49,450 nt of DNA, from the NCBI GenBank assembly GCA_902766745.1, contig CACXES010000032.1, positions 1-49,450 of the forward strand, given 5' to 3'. The stretch is from an uncultured Ruminococcus sp. Lineage in GTDB: Bacteria > Bacillota > Clostridia > Monoglobales > Monoglobaceae. Positions 33,234 through 41,721 of this stretch are shown piece by piece. Position numbers and translations under genes: made by a program. Numbering within the stretch: position 1 is the first letter of the stretch; each line of letters starts with the position of its first letter. The notes below the pieces were generated by a model. It was not told the origin of the DNA and ran no database searches. It saw only the letters and a program-made list of their open reading frames with translations.

Positions 33234-34404
33234 AAAATCATTCATGCTTGCCCTGTCCAATATTCTGTACGACAAAACAAGGTCGATACTTACCATGCTC
33301 GGCATTATTGTCGGCGTTGCCGCCGTTATCATACTGGTCAGTCTTATGAACGGAATGACCGGGATGATTACCGATACCTTCAACGAGATGGGTACAACAA
33401 CTCTTACGGTATCGGTTACGGACAGAGGCGGCAGCAGAAAGGTCAGCGAAGCGGATATATACGAGCTTCGAGACGAAAATCCTCAGCTTTTGTCGGGCGT
33501 TTCTCCTTCGGTTACGATTTCAAGAGCAACCGTAAAGGTAAGTGGAAGCTCCGACACCGTTACCACAAACATAAGCGGCGTCAGCGAAGAATATGCCGAT
33601 ATGAAGCAGCTCACCGTGACAAACGGCTCGTTTCTGAACTATATGCAGGTTCAAAACAACAGCAAAAGCTGCGTTATCGGAACGTATATACAAAAGGAGC
33701 TTTTCGGTGCCTCTGCCCTGGGGCAGAGTCTTAAGATTAACGGTCAGGTATATAAAGTGGTCGGTGTTCTTGAGGAAAAGGACGATTCCGGAAGCGGCGG
33801 CTCGGACGATGTAATATATATTCCGTATACAACAGCGCTCAGAAACAGTACAGCAGCGTCGATATCCATGTACACTCTTACCGCAGTATCAGAGGATGTT
33901 GCCGACGAGGCTCTTGCGCTTATAAAAGCAAAGCTTTTGGAATTATTGGGCGACGAAGATTATTTTACGGCAACAAGCATGGCGGAGATGATTGACAAGG
34001 TTAACGAAATGACCGGAACCATGACTCTGCTGCTGGTTGCCATTGCGGGAATATCCCTGCTTGTCGGCGGTATCGGAATAATGAATATTATGCTTGTTTC
34101 CGTTACCGAGCGCACACGCGAGATCGGTATAAGAAAATCTCTCGGCGCAAAGAGCGGCGCAATAATGTCACAGTTTGTAATCGAAGCCGGAACGGTCAGC
34201 GGCGTCGGAGGTATTATCGGAATTGTATTGGGTTCGGTGGTTGCCATACTTGTCGGCAAGCTGCTGAACCTTGCAGCCATACCGTCCGTCGGCGCAATTG
34301 TAATAGCGTTCGGCGTCTCTGTGGGAATCGGAATTATATTCGGCTATCTGCCCGCCAAGAATGCAGCTAAGCTGAATCCGATCGACGCACTTCGTCACGA
34401 GTAA
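33223..34404 (+). CDS. MacB-type ABC transporter permease (FtsX fold)
   Basis: This membrane subunit has 393 residues. It has an N-terminal transmembrane helix (about 20-42, RSILTMLGIIVGVAAVIILV), a large extracytoplasmic MacB-PCD-like domain (about 45-270) and three C-terminal helices. Between them is the conserved cytoplasmic turn VTERTREIGIRKSLGAK. The C-terminus ends in the typical PAKNAAKLNPIDALRHE. The ATG at 33223 lies within the end of the ATPase gene, in another frame. With the adaptor and ATPase it forms a complete MacAB-like exporter. Cargo is not indicated. Confidence 0.93.
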   Translation: MNLKKSFMLALSNILYDKTRSILTMLGIIVGVAAVIILVSLMNGMTGMITDTFNEMGTTTLTVSVTDRGGSRKVSEADIYELRDENPQLLSGVSPSVTISRATVKVSGSSDTVTTNISGVSEEYADMKQLTVTNGSFLNYMQVQNNSKSCVIGTYIQKELFGASALGQSLKINGQVYKVVGVLEEKDDSGSGGSDDVIYIPYTTALRNSTAASISMYTLTAVSEDVADEALALIKAKLLELLGDEDYFTATSMAEMIDKVNEMTGTMTLLLVAIAGISLLVGGIGIMNIMLVSVTERTREIGIRKSLGAKSGAIMSQFVIEAGTVSGVGGIIGIVLGSVVAILVGKLLNLAAIPSVGAIVIAFGVSVGIGIIFGYLPAKNAAKLNPIDALRHE

Positions 34405-34459
34405 GCAAAGGTAGGCGATTGCGAAATGCAGTCGCAAAGGATTTGAAAGGAGATAAACC

Positions 34460-36856
34460 ATGAAACGAATTTTTTCATTTATAGTATCCGTTGCCGTTAT
34501 TTTGCCTGTGCTCGCCGCGCCGGCTGCGATGCCTGTTTATGCGGCAGATGAGGAAAGCGGCATCATTTCCCTTATGAAGGAACTTGAAATAATGCAGGGA
34601 GACGATAGCGGTGATATGGAGCTTGACAGAGCAGTATCGAGAGCCGAATTTGCCAAGATTGCCGTTGTGGCAGCCAATGCGAAGGACGCAGTCACCTTTG
34701 GACTTAAAATATCGCCTTACCCCGACGTCACCTACGACACGTGGTTTGCACCCTATGTAAAGGCCGCTGTCGAGAAGAGGTATATAAAGGGCTATGAGGA
34801 TTTTAATTTTCATCCCTACGACACGGTCACCTATGAAGAAGCCGTCACCATAATGCTCCGTGTTCTGGGCTACAGCGACTCCACAATACAAGGTGCATAT
34901 CCCTACGGACAGCTTTCCCGGGCAAAGGATTTGGATATGTTAAACGGTGTGGAGGGTGAAATAGGCGAAGAAATGAGCCGCCGCAAGGTTATGTATCTTG
35001 TCTGCAACGCTTTGCAGACAGAGACCGCTTCGGTGTCGGCGCAGTCCTCAGGTTCTTCACAGGCGGGCACATCCTCAGGCAGCTCGCAAACGTCACAAGG
35101 CTCTCAGACAAGCTCCTCTTCAGGAGGCGGAAAGCTCTTGTCCGCACACGGCTGTACGGTTATCGAAGACGTAAATATTATTTCGACCTATTCCGATGAT
35201 AAGGATATCGGTTACGACAATGTTATGACCTCTGCCGGAACCTATAAAAAGGGCAGCTTCTTTGATGACAGCTCCACGGGAATGATTGGGAAAGCATATA
35301 TAAAAAATTCCGACAAGCTGATCGCCTTTGTACCCGACGGCGGAAACAGGACCTCGGATACATATCTTGTTTACTCGGTTGTGAACAATAATATCATCGC
35401 ATATAAAAACGAAGCAACGACACAGCTTGATGTCAGCGACACCACAAGAGTATACAAGGGAACCACCGTTACAACCTTTGCCGCGGCAAAATCGCAGCTT
35501 GAGCTGGGTGACAGAATAAGCATAACAAGAACAGAAAACGGAGATATCGACTACATTACATACATAGACGGAAATCTGCTTGGACCGCTGACCTCAATCG
35601 GCGGAAACTGGCAAAGCAGCTGGAGCATAGGCTCGGATGCGGAAATTACAAGAGACGGCTTTTCCGTCAGTGCAGCGGACATTCGGGATTATGATATTGT
35701 ATACTACCTTCCGGATTTGAACATGGTAATGGCATACAGCGACAAGGTCACCGGAATATATGAGAAAGCAAACCCGAACCGTGATGTACCTACCTCGATA
35801 ACCCTATCCGGCAAGGACTATGAGCTTGAAGGCTCTGCGGCGTTTAACAAGCTATACTCCGGCGGCAGCTTTGAATACGGAGATACGGTAACACTTCTTC
35901 TCGGCAAGGACGGCAAGGCGGCAGACGCCATAAGCCCCTCGAATATGACAAGCGGCGGAGTCGGCTATCTCATCGGCACCGGCACAAAGGAATACTCCAG
36001 CGGTGCTGTCAACACCTTTACAAACTATTATATCAGGATAGTAGGCACGGACGGCACGGCTTATGAATATGTCACCGACCGTGACTACAGCGAAAGCGTA
36101 AATTCCGTGGTTGAGCTATCCTTTGACAACGGCTACGCACGCATCAAAAAGGTGAGTGATTCGGGAACGGGCGGAACCTTTAGCTGGAGCAGCCGCCGCT
36201 TGGGTTCGGCAAAGCTCTCCCCGGGAATAAATATCCTGGATATCGGCACAAGAGATATAACCCATACAGCGACGTACTGCAAGGTATACGGGCAGCGGCT
36301 CGACGGAGTTGAGATTTCATCAAAGTCAGTCCTCTACTCCCACAAAAATTCCTCAGGCGAAATAGACACTCTGATACTTGACAATGTCACAAACGATTCC
36401 TTCAGCTATGGGCTGATAACAAAAGCAAGCGTTGCTTCGCACTGGGTAAAAGATAAGGATGGTGGCTCCACAGAACAAACAAGCGGAACATACGATTTTA
36501 TGGTTGAGGGTAATCGTTACAGCGTGACGGTAAGCGGAAAGTTCAGCGTAAGCCGCGGCGATGTGGTAAGAATCTCGGGTTCCATGCAGAACCCCGACGT
36601 TATGACGGCAATAAACGCGATAAGCGGAAGTATAACGAGTCTTTCCTCCGACAAGCTGATTGCCGGAAACACCACCTACAAGCTCAGCGACCGCATTACG
36701 GCATACAAGGTTGAGGATTCAAGCAGCGGCGAATATTCGATGCTCTCCCTCAGCGATGTTATAAATAACTTCAAAAATTACAACATACGCGCATATTACG
36801 ACAAGTCAGACGAGACGGGCGGCAGAGTTCGGGTATTACTTGTCAGCGACAAATAA
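34460..36856 (+). CDS. SLH-domain surface protein
   Basis: This exported protein of 798 residues has a signal peptide (about 1-29, ending in PVYAAD). Two to three SLH repeats (about 33-190) follow at the N-terminus, with SRAEFAKIAVVAANA, YPDVTYDTWFAPYVKAAVEKRYIKGY and TYEEAVTIMLRVLGY. A Ser/Gln/Gly-rich linker (about 193-230) leads to a long beta-rich region to the end with no recognised enzymatic motif. GGAG precedes the ATG. It starts 55 bases after the permease stop with only a small hairpin between, so it is probably co-transcribed with the exporter, possibly as a surface partner or cargo. Confidence 0.85.
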   Translation: MKRIFSFIVSVAVILPVLAAPAAMPVYAADEESGIISLMKELEIMQGDDSGDMELDRAVSRAEFAKIAVVAANAKDAVTFGLKISPYPDVTYDTWFAPYVKAAVEKRYIKGYEDFNFHPYDTVTYEEAVTIMLRVLGYSDSTIQGAYPYGQLSRAKDLDMLNGVEGEIGEEMSRRKVMYLVCNALQTETASVSAQSSGSSQAGTSSGSSQTSQGSQTSSSSGGGKLLSAHGCTVIEDVNIISTYSDDKDIGYDNVMTSAGTYKKGSFFDDSSTGMIGKAYIKNSDKLIAFVPDGGNRTSDTYLVYSVVNNNIIAYKNEATTQLDVSDTTRVYKGTTVTTFAAAKSQLELGDRISITRTENGDIDYITYIDGNLLGPLTSIGGNWQSSWSIGSDAEITRDGFSVSAADIRDYDIVYYLPDLNMVMAYSDKVTGIYEKANPNRDVPTSITLSGKDYELEGSAAFNKLYSGGSFEYGDTVTLLLGKDGKAADAISPSNMTSGGVGYLIGTGTKEYSSGAVNTFTNYYIRIVGTDGTAYEYVTDRDYSESVNSVVELSFDNGYARIKKVSDSGTGGTFSWSSRRLGSAKLSPGINILDIGTRDITHTATYCKVYGQRLDGVEISSKSVLYSHKNSSGEIDTLILDNVTNDSFSYGLITKASVASHWVKDKDGGSTEQTSGTYDFMVEGNRYSVTVSGKFSVSRGDVVRISGSMQNPDVMTAINAISGSITSLSSDKLIAGNTTYKLSDRITAYKVEDSSSGEYSMLSLSDVINNFKNYNIRAYYDKSDETGGRVRVLLVSDK

Positions 36857-36878
36857 TACGGAGCATCCTTATTCAGAC

Positions 36879-36915
36879 AACAGGGGCAGGTATTTCAGCC
36901 GCTCCTGTTATTTTT
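36879..36915 (+). terminator. Intrinsic terminator of the exporter-SLH operon
   Basis: AACAGGGGC (36879-36887) pairs with GCTCCTGTT (36901-36909) with one wobble, followed by a run of T. Confidence 0.75.
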
Positions 36916-36938
36916 AAGTCCGCATTTGCTAAATCCGC

Positions 36939-36967
36939 TTTACAAATCGACGGTCATGGTTTATAAT
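36939..36967 (+). promoter_or_regulatory. Promoter for the LarA-type gene
   Basis: TTTACA (36939-36944), a 17-base spacer and TATAAT (36962-36967) lie 30 bases before the ATG at 36998, which has GGAGG six bases upstream. Confidence 0.75.
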
Positions 36968-36997
36968 ATAAAAAACAAAAAACTTCGGAGGTTTAAT

Positions 36998-38272
36998 ATG
37001 TCATATATAAATTTTATGTACGGAAAAGGCAGTCTCGGACTTGACATCGATGATAATTTACTTGATGGCGTTCTTGAATCCGGACTTCATTCCTACACCC
37101 CGTCCGCAGATGAGGCGGAGCTTGTCAAAACGGCAATGGGCAGCCCATACGGCGGGAAAACCCTGCGTGAGCTTGCCGAGGGCAGAGAACGGGTTGTAAT
37201 TATCGCAAGCGACCATACAAGGCCTGTTCCGTCAAAGATTATCATTCCGCCTATGCTGTCGGAAATACGCGATGGCAATCCCAATGCGGATATAACCATT
37301 CTTATCGCAACAGGCTGTCACAGGGGCACCACCCGTGAGGAGCTTGTATCCAAATTCGGTGAGGAAATCGTGAACAACGAGAAAATCTACATACACGACT
37401 GCGACGACGAGGATATGCTTGTCAACATCGGCACTCTGCCGTCAGGCGGCGAGTGTTGTATCAACAGGCTTGCGGCAGAGGCGGATTTGCTTTTGGCAGA
37501 AGGCTTTATCGAGCCGCACTTCTTCGCCGGATATTCGGGCGGCCGCAAGAGCGTTCTGCCCGGAATATGCTCACGCAGGACGGTACTTGCAAATCACTGC
37601 GCCGAATTTATCGACAGTAAATCTGCGCGTACCGGGATTATTGACGAAAATCCGATACACGAGGATATGGTCTGGGCTGCACGCACGGCAGGCCTTGAAT
37701 ACATAGTCAACGTGGTTTTAAACGCAGAAAAAAAGGTTATTTACGCCGTTGCCGGTGATATGGATGCGGCACACTCCGCAGGCTGCGAATTTTTAAGCCG
37801 TTACTGCGGTGCCAAGGCAAAGGGCAGTGATATTGTAATCTCAACCAACGGCGGCTATCCCCTTGACCAGAACATCTATCAGTCGGTAAAGGGTATGACT
37901 GCGGCAGAGGCGGCGGTCAACGAAGGCGGCGTTATCATTATGCTTGCCTCCGCCACGGACGGCACCGGCGGCGATGAATTTCGTGACAGCATGAGGGCAA
38001 AGTCAGATCCTGCCGAAATATACGCCGACATTATGCGCCGCGGCAGAAACGAAACCGTTCCCGATCAGTGGATGACACAGATTTTATCGAGGATTTTAAT
38101 GCGCGCAGCCGTCATATATGTATCGGAAGCGGACGACGACCTTATCCGCGATTATCATATGATACCGGCGTCAAGTCTTGATGAGGCAATGAAAATTGCC
38201 CGTAGGCTCAAGGGCGACAACGCATCTGTTGCGGCGATTCCTGACGGCGTTTCGGTTATGGTTACAAGATAA
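36998..38272 (+). CDS. LarA-type nickel-pincer-dependent racemase/epimerase
   Basis: This is a cytoplasmic enzyme of 424 residues in the lactate racemase (LarA) family, which uses a nickel-pincer nucleotide for hydride transfer on 2-hydroxy acids. All the residues known from Lactobacillus LarA occur at the same numbers: R75 (SDHTRPVP), H108 (TGCHRG), H174 (IEPHFFAG), K184 which carries the pincer (GGRKSV), and H200 (LANHC). The ATG at 36998 with GGAGG gives exactly this numbering. The family contains lactate, malate, phenyllactate and other hydroxy-acid racemases and epimerases, so the substrate is open. The cofactor genes larB, larC and larE are not in the window. It has its own promoter. 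Confidence 0.92.
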   Translation: MSYINFMYGKGSLGLDIDDNLLDGVLESGLHSYTPSADEAELVKTAMGSPYGGKTLRELAEGRERVVIIASDHTRPVPSKIIIPPMLSEIRDGNPNADITILIATGCHRGTTREELVSKFGEEIVNNEKIYIHDCDDEDMLVNIGTLPSGGECCINRLAAEADLLLAEGFIEPHFFAGYSGGRKSVLPGICSRRTVLANHCAEFIDSKSARTGIIDENPIHEDMVWAARTAGLEYIVNVVLNAEKKVIYAVAGDMDAAHSAGCEFLSRYCGAKAKGSDIVISTNGGYPLDQNIYQSVKGMTAAEAAVNEGGVIIMLASATDGTGGDEFRDSMRAKSDPAEIYADIMRRGRNETVPDQWMTQILSRILMRAAVIYVSEADDDLIRDYHMIPASSLDEAMKIARRLKGDNASVAAIPDGVSVMVTR

Positions 38273-38342
38273 GTCCTCCTGTGCCGAATAAAATATATGG
38301 GTATTTCATGAAGAATTTCGGCGGATTTTGCGGCTGCGCCGG

Positions 38343-38371
38343 TTGACAAATCCGCCGATATGTAGTAAAAT
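38343..38371 (+). promoter_or_regulatory. Promoter for the SGNH esterase gene
   Basis: TTGACA (38343-38348), a 17-base spacer and TAAAAT (38366-38371) lie 43 bases before the ATG at 38415. Confidence 0.75.
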
Positions 38372-38414
38372 TATTATCACCAAATTACAAGTACATGATT
38401 GAGGAGACGGTACG

Positions 38415-40679
38415 ATGCCCGAAAAGAAAATACACAGAATTCTTCCTGCTCTGCTGTCTGTTTTTTTGTTTATTTGCAGCTGTTGCTCATGCAGTGCAAG
38501 GAACAGTGAAACAGAATATGTTTTGCCCGACAATTCGCCGAGGCTCAAGATGTATATGGAGTCGGTCAAGGTTGAACCGAACGGTGGCGTGACCGCCGGA
38601 AATATCACTGTCAGCGGCGGCACTGCGACTGAAGCATTAAAGCTTTTTGACGGAGATGCATCAACCGTCCCGGTCTCGGACAAGGATATGACCGTAACCT
38701 TGGATATGGGCGTTGAGATTCTCTTTTCACAGATTCGCTACACAGCGGCGAAAATCGACAGGGAAAACGGAAACAACTGCCTCGGGACGAGGTTCTTTGC
38801 CTCCCGTGACAGTAAAACCTTCACGGAGCTTGCCGTTATAGAGGACAGTACACCTCCCGAAAGCTGTACAAACGAGATCAATTTCAGCGGCTTCGGTCAG
38901 TATCGGTATTTCAGGGTTCAGCTTCCCTCCGGCGCAAACATAAGCGAGCTTGAATGGCTCGGCACAGAGGGCTTAACCACTGTTCCCCGAAGCGACGGCA
39001 AGCAGGATATTCATCTGTCGCTTGTGGCATATGATGCAAAACAGGATATTAACGCCACGGTTTTGGCGGTTGCATACAACAAAAACGGAGTTATGAAAAC
39101 GGCCTCGGTGCTTGAACGCCGCTTTGAAAAGGGAAAGTCGGATACTCTTGACTTGATTGTTCCCGGCGTTGCCTCAGAGGAGGGCGACAGCTATCGCATC
39201 ATTGTAATAGACGACAAGGGTTCCTCTCCCATTGCTGCCCCTTTGGACTATAGAATAAACGGTGCTGCGGCAAGCTTCAGCGTTGCCTCGGTATTCGGCA
39301 GCAATATGGTGCTTCAAGCGGATAAGCCTATTATCATATGGGGAAAGGCTCCGAAGGACAGAACCGTTACCGTAGCCCTTGAAAGCAAGCTCGGCAGCGT
39401 GCCGCAGCAGACTGCTACAGCCGATGCCAACTCCCACTGGGAGGTAAACCTCGGAAGTCTGTCGGAGGGTGGAGATTACACTCTGACGGTTCGCTGTGAC
39501 GGGAATGTGGTCAAGTACAAAAATATAACCGTCGGCGATGTTTGGCTTTGCACCGGGCAGTCAAATATGGATTACTATATGATGAATGGCGACGACACTG
39601 CGGCAGAGCTCAAAAATCCGCAGAATGTGGCTAACAAAAACATTCGGCTTATGAATCTATGGAATATGGGAATTGACGGTGCGGCAAACCCCGTGGATAA
39701 TCCGCCGTTCACCGGAATCCCGTGGCGCGAGGCGGATGCCGACACCGTTGCCTACTGCTCGGCAGTGGGGTATTACTTTGCCAAGGATATAGAAGCAAGC
39801 ACAAACCGCCCCGTCGGAATAATCAATGTCGCTGTCGGCGACACTGAGATTAACCGCTGGATTGCCAAGGGTGCAAAGTGCGGTGCCTTCACCTCCACCG
39901 ACGGAGATTTGTACAACAACAGAATCTATCCGATGAGCCGCCTTGCAATAAAGGGAATAATCCTATACCAGGGCGAGGCGGATCAGTACAGAACACACTT
40001 AAGCTCCTCGGTCTACAGTGATGCAATGGCGGGACTTGTGGATTCCTATCGGAAAATATGGGGTGCCGACCTGCCGTTTTACTGGGCACAGCTTGCAAGA
40101 TATAAGGTTGATGAATCCGAAATCCGCGAGGGTCAGCGGCAGACACTGGACAAGGTTGCGGTCAAAAAGAATACCGGCATGATAAGTCTGCTTGACATTA
40201 TCGGAAGATACGAGGGCGGCAAGGGAAGCTGCCGCGAGGATATACACCCATGGGATAAAAAGACGGTTGCGGAGAGGTTTGCGACACTTGCCAAGCGTGA
40301 CTGCTACGGCAGCGATAAGCCCGCCACCGGACCGATTTTCAAGTCGGCAAGGCGTGAGGGTTCAAGCATGATTGTAAGCTTTGAATGCAGCGGAAGGCTG
40401 ACCGTTATGGATAAGAACCGCTACTCCGATAAGGTAACGGATGCGCTTATCAAGTCTGAAAATATCGATGTTACAAAGCCCCGGGAATTTGAAATCGCCG
40501 GAAGTGACGGCGTATTCAAGCCTGCCGAGGCAAAGCTTGACGAGAATACAGTTATCCTGACCTGCAACGAGATCAAGACTCCGGTATATGTTCGGTACGC
40601 ATGGGGTGCTTACCCCGAAACGCCCAATCTCACCGACGCATCGGGGCTGCCTGCGGCAACCTTCACCACCGCAAAATAA
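38415..40679 (+). CDS. Secreted sialate O-acetylesterase-like SGNH esterase
   Basis: This 754-residue exported enzyme probably removes O-acetyl groups from sialic acid or other glycans. The N-terminus is hydrophobic and cysteine-rich (FLFICSCCSC), so it may be a lipoprotein. An F5/8 type C (discoidin-like) carbohydrate-binding domain follows (about 55-185), then a beta domain with FGSNMVLQADKPI, typical of sialate esterases. The SGNH hydrolase core has S383 in TGQSNMD, a glycine block in VGDTEINRW, ILYQGEAD, and the D609/H611 pair in EDIHPW. The ATG at 38415 follows GGAG by eight bases. It has its own promoter and terminator, with no glycan-uptake genes beside it. Confidence 0.88.
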   Translation: MPEKKIHRILPALLSVFLFICSCCSCSARNSETEYVLPDNSPRLKMYMESVKVEPNGGVTAGNITVSGGTATEALKLFDGDASTVPVSDKDMTVTLDMGVEILFSQIRYTAAKIDRENGNNCLGTRFFASRDSKTFTELAVIEDSTPPESCTNEINFSGFGQYRYFRVQLPSGANISELEWLGTEGLTTVPRSDGKQDIHLSLVAYDAKQDINATVLAVAYNKNGVMKTASVLERRFEKGKSDTLDLIVPGVASEEGDSYRIIVIDDKGSSPIAAPLDYRINGAAASFSVASVFGSNMVLQADKPIIIWGKAPKDRTVTVALESKLGSVPQQTATADANSHWEVNLGSLSEGGDYTLTVRCDGNVVKYKNITVGDVWLCTGQSNMDYYMMNGDDTAAELKNPQNVANKNIRLMNLWNMGIDGAANPVDNPPFTGIPWREADADTVAYCSAVGYYFAKDIEASTNRPVGIINVAVGDTEINRWIAKGAKCGAFTSTDGDLYNNRIYPMSRLAIKGIILYQGEADQYRTHLSSSVYSDAMAGLVDSYRKIWGADLPFYWAQLARYKVDESEIREGQRQTLDKVAVKKNTGMISLLDIIGRYEGGKGSCREDIHPWDKKTVAERFATLAKRDCYGSDKPATGPIFKSARREGSSMIVSFECSGRLTVMDKNRYSDKVTDALIKSENIDVTKPREFEIAGSDGVFKPAEAKLDENTVILTCNEIKTPVYVRYAWGAYPETPNLTDASGLPAATFTTAK

Positions 40680-40690
40680 TTTAATATTGT

Positions 40691-40729
40691 AAAACAGCAC
40701 AGAGTCTCTCGGCTCTGTGCTGTTTTGTG
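40691..40729. terminator. Bidirectional intrinsic terminator
   Basis: AAAACAGCACAGAG and CTCTGTGCTGTTTT form a 14-base stem around an eight-base loop. It lies between the esterase gene (plus) and the ArsC-like gene (minus). Confidence 0.9.
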
Positions 40730-40772
40730 TATGTGTATAAAGCTTACTCCTCTTCCGCTTCTGTCGCCGTAT

Positions 40773-41126
40773 CTACTTGAGCTTTTCGCTCCATTCGCTC
40801 TCCTTAAAGCCGACCAAAACCATATCATCACCCACTAACATCGGCCTTTTTACAAGCATTCCGTCAGATGCGAGCAGCTTTAGCTGCTCCTCCTCACTCA
40901 TGGACGGAAGCTTGTCCTTCAGCTCCATCGACCTATACAAAAGTCCGCTTGTATTGAAAAACCTCTTTAAGGGCAGACCGCTGATTTTATACCACTTCTC
41001 CAGCTCCGAAAATTTCGGATTATCCTCCTTTATGTCACGAAGCTCATATTCAACTCCGTTGTCGTCAAGCCACTTTTGAGCCTTGCGGCAGGTTGTACAT
41101 TTAGGATAGCAAATAAATTTTAACAC
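40773..41126 (-). CDS. ArsC/Spx-family thioredoxin-fold protein
   Basis: This small cytoplasmic protein of 117 residues has the ArsC/Spx fold. CTTC (10-13) is the redox CxxC, and the later KRPMLVGDDMVLVGF motif is typical of YffB/ArsC-like proteins and of Spx/MgsR regulators. Arsenate reductases usually have CxxxxC or CxTC with a conserved arginine triad that is not clearly complete here. A general thiol-reductase or Spx-like regulatory role is equally possible. GTG start with GGGAG nine bases upstream. Confidence 0.85.
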   Translation of the reverse strand: MLKFICYPKCTTCRKAQKWLDDNGVEYELRDIKEDNPKFSELEKWYKISGLPLKRFFNTSGLLYRSMELKDKLPSMSEEEQLKLLASDGMLVKRPMLVGDDMVLVGFKESEWSEKLK

Positions 41127-41165
41127 TTAAACCATCTCCCTGTTATTTATTATACATTTTTCATA

Positions 41166-41194
41166 ATTATATCACATACTCCGCCGAAATACAA
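41166..41194 (-). promoter_or_regulatory. Promoter for the ArsC-like gene
   Basis: On the minus strand TTGTAT (41194-41189), a 17-base spacer and TATAAT (41171-41166) lie 40 bases before the start codon. Confidence 0.65.
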
Positions 41195-41300
41195 CAATAA
41201 TTCAAAATATACGGAAAATCGTTATAATATTTCTATAAAATCGATATTTTCTATTTTATTCCATGTTTATTTCCGAAATCTCCTTTAACTCCCCCTCCCA

Positions 41301-41459
41301 TCAGGCATCCACCTGCTTTCGGGATTTTGAAAATTCACTTTCAAACGAAATTATATTTATGCCGCCGTCTATGTATTCTCTGAATATTTCATCGGGTGCT
41401 CTGCCATAGACAATTATATTTTTCGGCGAAAGTCTGCGCACCACACTCCTATTATATCA
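41301..41459 (-). pseudogene. Relic resembling the C-terminal end of a DUF4417 protein
   Basis: On the minus strand a short open frame reads VVRRLSPKNIIVYGRAPDEI and continues to a stop at 41301. The RRLxPKxIIxYG pattern resembles the C-terminal part of DUF4417 proteins, a family found in mobile elements and accessory regions. The first two thirds of such a protein are missing, and upstream frames are interrupted. It is probably the remains of a lost gene. Confidence 0.4.
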
Positions 41460-41628
41460 TTATTTTTTAGGATTGCAAGCACCTTGGATATCCGCTCCCT
41501 GCAATTTTTATTATACTCAATCTTAAGTGACATAAAGTGCCATACCTTTATTAATTAATAAAATTCGCGCAGACGTAAAGTAAAATCTTTCCGAAGTCCG
41601 AAATACACAGACAAACGTCAAATAACTT

Positions 41629-41658
41629 GTCATAATAATAAATTTTCTTACATAGAAT
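41629..41658 (+). promoter_or_regulatory. Sigma-E type promoter upstream of spoIVA
   Basis: GTCATAA (41629-41635), a 15-base spacer and CATAGAAT (41651-41658) resemble the mother-cell sigma-E consensus (ATA-containing -35 and CATACAAT -10, one mismatch). It lies 63 bases before the SpoIVA start, as expected for a gene of the sigma-E regulon. Confidence 0.6.
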
Positions 41659-41721
41659 TGTACAAATAATAATGCGTCCCATGTAGATGCATTTTAAAGT
41701 ACAGATTTGGAGGAGATTTAT

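Larger units (their letters stand above)
41127..41721. other. Intergenic region with gene relic and two promoters
   Basis: This AT-rich stretch holds the minus-strand promoter of the ArsC-like gene, a decayed gene fragment at 41301-41459, and a sigma-E type promoter for spoIVA. No intact gene was seen. Confidence 0.6.

Noticed and set aside
40740-40775. Frameshift at the end of the ArsC-like gene giving an acidic tail
   Set aside because: Another frame would extend the protein by VDTATEAEEE, but the normal stop gives the usual family length and no slippery site is present.
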